This document shows positions 16,145 through 18,716 of a stretch of 18,716 nt of DNA, one piece after another (position 1 is the stretch's first letter; the number at the start of each line of letters is the position of its first letter). This DNA comes from Gemmatimonadota bacterium (lineage in GTDB: Bacteria; Gemmatimonadota; Gemmatimonadetes; Gemmatimonadales; Gemmatimonadaceae): NCBI GenBank assembly GCA_028287225.1, contig JAQBPZ010000232.1:1-18716 (forward strand), written 5' to 3'. Below the pieces are notes generated by a model. The model saw nothing but the letters and a program-made list of their open reading frames with translations, did not search any database and had not been told where the DNA came from. A program made the translations under genes and the position numbers.

Positions 16145-16347
16145 CCCGGAAGCTAATGCTCGAGTGCCGTGCTGGTGATTCCCATGGCCGCTGGCTGCAA
16201 ACGCGAACATTCCCGAACCCAGCGGGTCGGCGAATCATCGCGATCCACGTTGTGGGGAGATCGCGGTCATTCGCCGACCAGGCGGGTTCGCGGCAATTCG
16301 CGTACGCAGCCAGAAGCAGGGCGCGTACGCATCCAGAATCAGGGCGC
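16145..16347. other. Intergenic region between fbp and the mutase gene
   Basis: This 203-bp gap contains most of a 23-bp tandem repeat next to the fbp stop and a 21-bp imperfect stem further on. I see no convincing promoter for the mutase gene and no small gene. Confidence 0.5.
16225..16279. other. Long dyad (possible terminator or operator) between fbp and the mutase gene
   Basis: The arm 16225-16245 pairs with 16259-16279 at 19 of 21 positions, around a 13-nt loop (CACGTTGTGGGGA). It lies about 70 bp after the fbp stop. There is no T-run on either side, so a standard intrinsic terminator is not certain; a mutase-gene operator or leader structure is an alternative. Confidence 0.6.
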
Positions 16348-16353
16348 CTACGC
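16300..16353 (+). repeat. 23-bp tandem repeat overlapping the fbp stop codon
   Basis: Two adjacent 23-nt copies (16300-16322 and 16323-16345) differ at two positions (G to T both times) and start with the palindrome GCGTACGC. A partial third copy (GCCTACGC, 16346-16353) contains the fbp stop at 16348-16350. Confidence 0.85.
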
Positions 16354-17376
16354 CCCCACGAGCTCGGAGTGGTGCTGGAAGGTCTGCGTCGCCAGATCCA
16401 CGTCGCGCCGGGAGCCGATGTAGAGCGGCACGCGCTGGTGCAGCTCCGTGGGCTGGATGTCGAGCACGCGCGTGACTCCATCGCACGCCGCACCGCCGGC
16501 CTGCTCGCAGATGAATGCCAGCGGGTTGGCCTCGTACAGCAGGCGCAGCTTGCCGCCCGGCGCCTTCCGGTTGGCCGGATAGCAGAAGATGCCGCCGCCG
16601 AGGAGGTTGCGGTGGAAATCGGCGACCAGCGAGCCGACGTAGCGCACGCTGAGGGGGCGCCGCCCGCCCTCCAGGCCGCGATACTTCCGCATGAGCTGCT
16701 TGGTGCCCTCGTCCCACAGCCCCTCGTAGGAGTCGTTCACGGAGAGGTAACGGCCCTCGTCCGGGATGCGGATGTTGGGGTGGCTCAGCAGGAACTCGCC
16801 GATGGAGGGGTCCAGCGTGAAGCCATGCACGCCCTGCCCGGTGGTGTAGACGAGCATCGTGCTGGAGCCGTAGATGACGTAGCCTGCGGCCACCTGGCGC
16901 CGCCCGGGCTGCAGCAGGTCCTCCAGCTCGCCGTGCCGCCCACGCGTGATCTTCTGCATCACGGAGAAGATCGTCCCCACCGGGACGTTCACGTCGATGT
17001 TGGACGAGCCGTCGAGCGGGTCGAACATCAGGCAGTACTTGCCGGTGCGGAAGTTGTCCGGGATGGGGATGATCCCGGGCTCCTCCTCCGAGGCCATGGC
17101 GCACAGCCGTCCGCCGTGGTCCATGGCCTTCACGATGGTGTCGTTGGCGAAGATGTCCAGCTTCTGCTGGATCTCCCCCTGCACGTTCGAGTGCTCCGTG
17201 GCGCCCAGGATGTCGGCGAGGCCGGCCCGCCGCACCTTGTTGGCGATCATCTTGGCGGCGAGGCCCATGTCGTACAGGATGCCCGACAGCTCGCCGGTCG
17301 CCTCGGGGTGCAGGCGCTCCTGCTCGATGATGAACCGTTCGATCGTGACGACCGAGGTCGCAGTGTGTTGTACCAC
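16348..17376 (-). CDS. fbp: Fructose-1,6-bisphosphatase class I
   Basis: Gluconeogenic phosphatase that hydrolyses fructose 1,6-bisphosphate; cytoplasmic, metal-dependent. It is 342 residues, normal for class I. Motifs are NVQGEIQQKLDIFANDT (65-81), the metal-binding acidic run ASEEEP with Glu97-99, FDPLDGSSNIDVNVPVGTIF (118-137), YGSSTMLVYTTGQGVHGF and the C-terminal GGAACDG block. The start is GTG at 17376, preceded by AGAGG with a 7-nt spacer that overlaps the stop of the upstream gene. The frame stays open upstream to 17844 but that part is a shadow of the zincin-like gene. It ends inside a 23-bp tandem repeat. Confidence 0.96.
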   Translation of the reverse strand: MVQHTATSVVTIERFIIEQERLHPEATGELSGILYDMGLAAKMIANKVRRAGLADILGATEHSNVQGEIQQKLDIFANDTIVKAMDHGGRLCAMASEEEPGIIPIPDNFRTGKYCLMFDPLDGSSNIDVNVPVGTIFSVMQKITRGRHGELEDLLQPGRRQVAAGYVIYGSSTMLVYTTGQGVHGFTLDPSIGEFLLSHPNIRIPDEGRYLSVNDSYEGLWDEGTKQLMRKYRGLEGGRRPLSVRYVGSLVADFHRNLLGGGIFCYPANRKAPGGKLRLLYEANPLAFICEQAGGAACDGVTRVLDIQPTELHQRVPLYIGSRRDVDLATQTFQHHSELVGA

Positions 17377-17383
17377 GGGGCTG

Positions 17384-17388
17384 CCTCT
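17384..17388 (-). promoter_or_regulatory. Ribosome binding site supporting the GTG start of fbp
   Basis: AGAGG on the minus strand, 7 nt before GTG at 17376. It overlaps the TAG stop of the upstream gene, indicating coupled translation. Confidence 0.6.
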
Positions 17389-17767
17389 AGACGGTGGGGG
17401 TTGCGCCGCCGAGCCGGCGCATGGCGAATGCCCGTGCGTCGGCTTCGTACGGGTTGTCGCGATAACCGTGTCGCAGGCTGTTCCACAGGTACCGCAGCGG
17501 GAACGCCCAATCGCCCTGAAACTGGTCGACGTGCCGGAGTTCGTGCAAGAGCAGCTCGGGATCGAGCGTGACGCCGTGCGCGAGCGCGATGGTGCGCCAG
17601 AGCGTGATGCCGGAGACGGTGCGCTGTCCCAGGCACCAGCCGCCGACGCGCAGGAACACGCCGCCGCGCCGCCAGCGCGCCCGGGCGAGCTCCGGAAACC
17701 GCGCCAGCAGCTCCGCGGGCAGCTCGACGCGGGTCCCGAGCACCATGTCGGCCAGTGAGCGTACCAT
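17387..17767 (-). CDS. Small HELRH zincin-like protein
   Basis: Protein of 126 residues that I do not recognise as a named family. The central helix carries LLLHELRHVDQFQGDW, an HExxH zinc-binding motif (His75, Glu76, His79). It is followed about 29 residues later by NPYEADA, whose Glu108 fits the third zinc ligand of a gluzincin. No signal peptide or membrane segment is visible, although LWRTIALAHG before the motif is moderately hydrophobic. It may be a minimal metallopeptidase or a non-catalytic relative of the DUF4157/M48-like group. It lies 9 bp after the ComEC-type gene and 10 bp before fbp, in one apparent operon. Confidence 0.78.
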   Translation of the reverse strand: MVRSLADMVLGTRVELPAELLARFPELARARWRRGGVFLRVGGWCLGQRTVSGITLWRTIALAHGVTLDPELLLHELRHVDQFQGDWAFPLRYLWNSLRHGYRDNPYEADARAFAMRRLGGATPTV

Positions 17768-17776
17768 GTCCCAAAC

Positions 17777-18716
17777 CTACCGCGACCGCCGGTCCGGCAC
17801 CTGCCAGCGCAACCCTTGCGCCTCCACGTCGAGCACCCTGCCATCGGTCCGCACGATCACCGTGCCGAGGCGGTCCGTGCGCAGCACCTCGGCGCCGGAC
17901 CGCTGGAGCGCGTCCATCACCGCCGCACTCGGATGGCCGTAGGTGTTGCCCGCCCCGACGCTCACCAGCGCGACGCGCGGCCGCACCGCGGACAGGAATG
18001 CAGGCGTGGTGCTCGTCGCGCTGCCGTGATGCGCCACCTTGAGCACGTCGACCGCGAGCGCCTCGGGCGCGTGCGCCAGCAGCCAGTCCTCCTCCGGGGC
18101 CTCCGCGTCGCCGGTGAGCAGCACCCGCACCCCGCCCACCCGGACCACCACCACCGCGCTCGCGAGGTTGGCATCGGCGAGCCCGGACGCCCACGCGGAG
18201 TCGGGAGCGAGCGCAGTGATCACCACCTCGTCCACCGTTACTGAATCGCCGGGGTGCACCCGATGCCAGGGCACGCGGCCGCGCCGCGCGGCCGCGAGCG
18301 CGGTGAGATACGGCGCGCTCGCGCCGGCGTAGCCGGGATCCAGGAAGGCCGCCGGATGCAGCGCGTCGAGCACGGCGGCGGCGCCCCCCACGTGGTCCGC
18401 GTGCGGATGGGACATGACGAACAGCGCGACCGCGCCGCCCCGGTGTGCCACGTAGGGCACCACCGTGGCCCGGCCCGCATCGCCGCCCTGCCAGCTTCGG
18501 CCCGCGTCGACGAGCACCCAGCGTCCGGCCCGCGTCCGCAGCGCGAGCGCGTCGCCCTGCCCCACGTCGATCATGTGCAGCTCGGTCATCGGGCGGCGGA
18601 GGTGCGCCATGGGCTCCAGGGTCATCACCGCGACCGCCACCAGGGCCGCCATCGCCGGCCGCGCGGGCTCGCGCGCCATGCACGCGCAGACCAGCGCCGC
18701 CGACGCCGCCGCGCCG
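17777..18716 (-). CDS. comEC: C-terminal metallo-beta-lactamase domain of a ComEC/Rec2-type DNA uptake protein (partial, 5' end outside window)
   Basis: ComEC forms the inner-membrane channel for incoming single-stranded DNA; its C-terminal beta-lactamase-like domain is thought to act as a nuclease. The frame is open to the right edge, and the residues before the ATG at 18679 (ALVCAC...) are hydrophobic, so that ATG is probably internal and the membrane part lies outside the window. Visible motifs are ELHMIDVGQGDALALR (the classic domain entry), LVDAGRSW, SHPHADHVGG (HxHxDH), VLLTGDAE, KVAHHGSATST and VSVGAGNTYGHPS. All expected metal ligands are present. A free-standing MBL-fold hydrolase starting at 18679 is possible but less likely. 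Confidence 0.85.
   Translation of the reverse strand, partial: GAAASAALVCACMAREPARPAMAALVAVAVMTLEPMAHLRRPMTELHMIDVGQGDALALRTRAGRWVLVDAGRSWQGGDAGRATVVPYVAHRGGAVALFVMSHPHADHVGGAAAVLDALHPAAFLDPGYAGASAPYLTALAAARRGRVPWHRVHPGDSVTVDEVVITALAPDSAWASGLADANLASAVVVVRVGGVRVLLTGDAEAPEEDWLLAHAPEALAVDVLKVAHHGSATSTTPAFLSAVRPRVALVSVGAGNTYGHPSAAVMDALQRSGAEVLRTDRLGTVIVRTDGRVLDVEAQGLRWQVPDRRSR

Noticed and set aside
18677..18679. ATG as the true start of a free-standing MBL hydrolase
   Set aside because: The frame is open and hydrophobic right up to the window edge, and the entry motif is the ComEC type, so the gene most likely continues outside.

Overview
The window is GC-rich, and all nineteen protein genes I can support lie on the minus strand, so it is transcribed right to left. 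Two proteins with signal peptides and outer-membrane beta-barrel features show a diderm (Gram-negative) bacterium. HPr kinase next to a complete mannose-class PTS, a split methylmalonyl-CoA mutase and strong GC bias suggest Gemmatimonadota. That is inference from family knowledge; other GC-rich diderm phyla are not excluded.

Layout in transcription order. (1) 18716-16348: C-terminal part of a ComEC/Rec2-type protein (cut by the window edge), a small HELRH zincin-like protein, and class I fructose-1,6-bisphosphatase. (2) 16347-13792: an intergenic stretch with a 23-bp tandem repeat and a long hairpin, then the catalytic chain of methylmalonyl-CoA mutase, then a small outer-membrane beta-barrel protein ending at a strong hairpin. 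(3) 13638-11591: an FmdB-type zinc-ribbon protein overlapping argS by 4 bp. (4) 11590-11272: a 319-bp gap filled by a large imperfect inverted repeat whose outer arms are runs of a 7-bp repeat (CGAGTAA). (5) 11271-3300: a tight run of pfkB-type kinase, purM, an outer-membrane protein, ribD, ribE, ribBA, ribH, nusB and a GT4 glycosyltransferase, joined by short gaps or overlaps. (6) 3115-1: hprK followed by PTS IIA, IIB, IIC and IID of the mannose/sorbose family, each overlapping the next by 4 to 8 bp; IID runs off the left edge.

Most of the content is core metabolism: riboflavin synthesis is complete from GTP except for the phosphatase step, and there is one purine step, an aminoacyl-tRNA synthetase, an antitermination factor and gluconeogenesis. 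The parts that deserve a second look are the heptamer inverted-repeat element, the complete PTS coupled to HPr kinase, the outer-membrane protein embedded between purM and ribD, the small HELRH protein, and a possible 12-codon relay ORF between nusB and the glycosyltransferase. I see no CRISPR array, tRNA, rRNA, prophage or transposase gene. I do not see convincing evidence for a wholly new multi-gene system.
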